Shown here in pieces: positions 12,064 to 12,357 of a stretch of DNA of 12,357 nt; positions within the stretch are counted from its first letter, which is position 1, and each line of letters begins with the position of its first letter. Made by a program: the position numbers and the translations under genes. The DNA comes from Candidatus Omnitrophota bacterium (GTDB taxonomy: Bacteria > Omnitrophota > Gorgyraeia > Gorgyraeales > Gorgyraeaceae), in the NCBI GenBank assembly GCA_018901615.1, contig JAHIEN010000053.1:1-12357 (forward strand), written 5' to 3'. The notes under the pieces were generated by a model. The model made no database searches, had not been told where the DNA came from, and saw only the letters and a list, made by a program, of their open reading frames with translations.

Positions 12064-12357
12064 CGCTAAGGTCTTTCTGAACAGCTGTGGATTTTGTATT
12101 TTTATCCAGGCGGCCGGATAATATGATAATATCATGGCCTGGAAACAATAGAAATTTTGAATTCCTATAGGCCTCTCTGATGATGCGCCTGAATCTGTTT
12201 CGCAGCACTGTCTTTTTGTTATATATGCTTTTTTTGATTATAAAAGCGGCTCTATTGGTGCGGGAGCTTGCTTCCCGTAGTATAAATACAGTAATTAACC
12301 TGCCTTTGAATCGAACGCCTTTATCAAAAACACGTCTAATATCGCTGTCTTTCTTAA
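12017..12357 (-). CDS. rnpA: Ribonuclease P protein component, 5' end outside the window
   Basis: Protein subunit that helps the RNase P RNA remove 5' leaders from tRNA precursors. The frame is open from the window edge (first full codon at 12355) and gives 112 residues. It starts KKDSDIRRVFDKG, close to the family opening FRRVF.KG, so only a few residues are missing. The RNR signature is present as LRNRFRRIIREAYR, preceded by AAFIIKKSIYNKKTV and followed by DIIIL. Some conserved positions of the usual GxSVSKK stretch are replaced (FIIKK). yidD follows with a 47-nt overlap. The segment REASSRTN is coded by a GC-rich palindrome at 12261-12277. Confidence 0.93.
   Translation of the reverse strand, partial: KKDSDIRRVFDKGVRFKGRLITVFILREASSRTNRAAFIIKKSIYNKKTVLRNRFRRIIREAYRNSKFLLFPGHDIIILSGRLDKNTKSTAVQKDLSDVFKKYIEKNNRPLS
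12261..12277. repeat. Small palindrome inside rnpA
   Basis: CGGGAGCTTGCTTCCCG is an imperfect palindrome: CGGGA pairs with TCCCG around a short centre. It is more GC-rich than the flanking A/T-rich rnpA sequence and encodes a variable loop of the protein. It may be chance or a small inserted repeat. Confidence 0.4.

Noticed and set aside
1..12357. Mobile element, phage, defence or biosynthetic cluster
   Set aside because: No transposase, integrase, phage, toxin or defence motif was found; the frames are accounted for by housekeeping genes.

Overview
The window is a gene-dense bacterial chromosomal segment of moderate GC. Every supported gene is read from the minus strand, so transcription runs from the high-coordinate end to the low end. 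Gene content is largely core: RNase P protein, YidD/YidC, ParA/ParB, Ndk, YicC, Gmk, RpoZ, CoaC/CoaB, ThrRS and IF3, plus GTP-type PEP carboxykinase and one pseudopilin. A short HX9DG-like pseudopilin, a yicC-gmk-rpoZ-coa cluster and GTP-dependent PckG together suggest an uncultivated PVC-related bacterium such as Omnitrophota. That placement is inference from gene style, not proof.

Layout in transcription order. (1) 12357-10029: rnpA (5' end outside the window), yidD, yidC and a 70-residue protein holding only the Jag N-terminal domain. (2) 9991-8349: parA and parB overlap by 31 nt, and a perfect 16-bp parS lies inside parB. The rnpA-yidC-jag-parAB order and parS are typical of origin-proximal DNA. 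(3) 8321-6058: ndk, yicC, gmk, rpoZ. (4) 5993-2930: coaC, pckG, coaB. The two halves of the normally fused coaBC gene are separated by a PEP carboxykinase gene, in tight operon spacing. (5) 2915-2457: a pseudopilin closes the run and is followed by a good intrinsic terminator (2394-2435). (6) 2390-1869: a tRNA cluster (Cys-GCA, Leu-UAA, Val-GAC, all with encoded CCA) with two tRNA 5'-half remnants and strong hairpins in every spacer. (7) 1831-1: thrS without a TGS domain, then infC starting at AUU behind a perfect Shine-Dalgarno.

The genes serve general housekeeping: chromosome segregation, membrane insertion, nucleotide and CoA synthesis, tRNA maturation and translation initiation. No phage, transposase, defence island or CRISPR array is visible. 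What ordinary annotation leaves unexplained is small-scale. Three families of degenerate heptanucleotide repeats occupy gene junctions, and one of them has written itself into the coding ends of coaB and yicC. The tRNA cluster has 3-nt-loop hairpins starting at or near each mature tRNA 3' end. Two gene structures are also altered: split coaBC and Jag reduced to its N-terminal domain.
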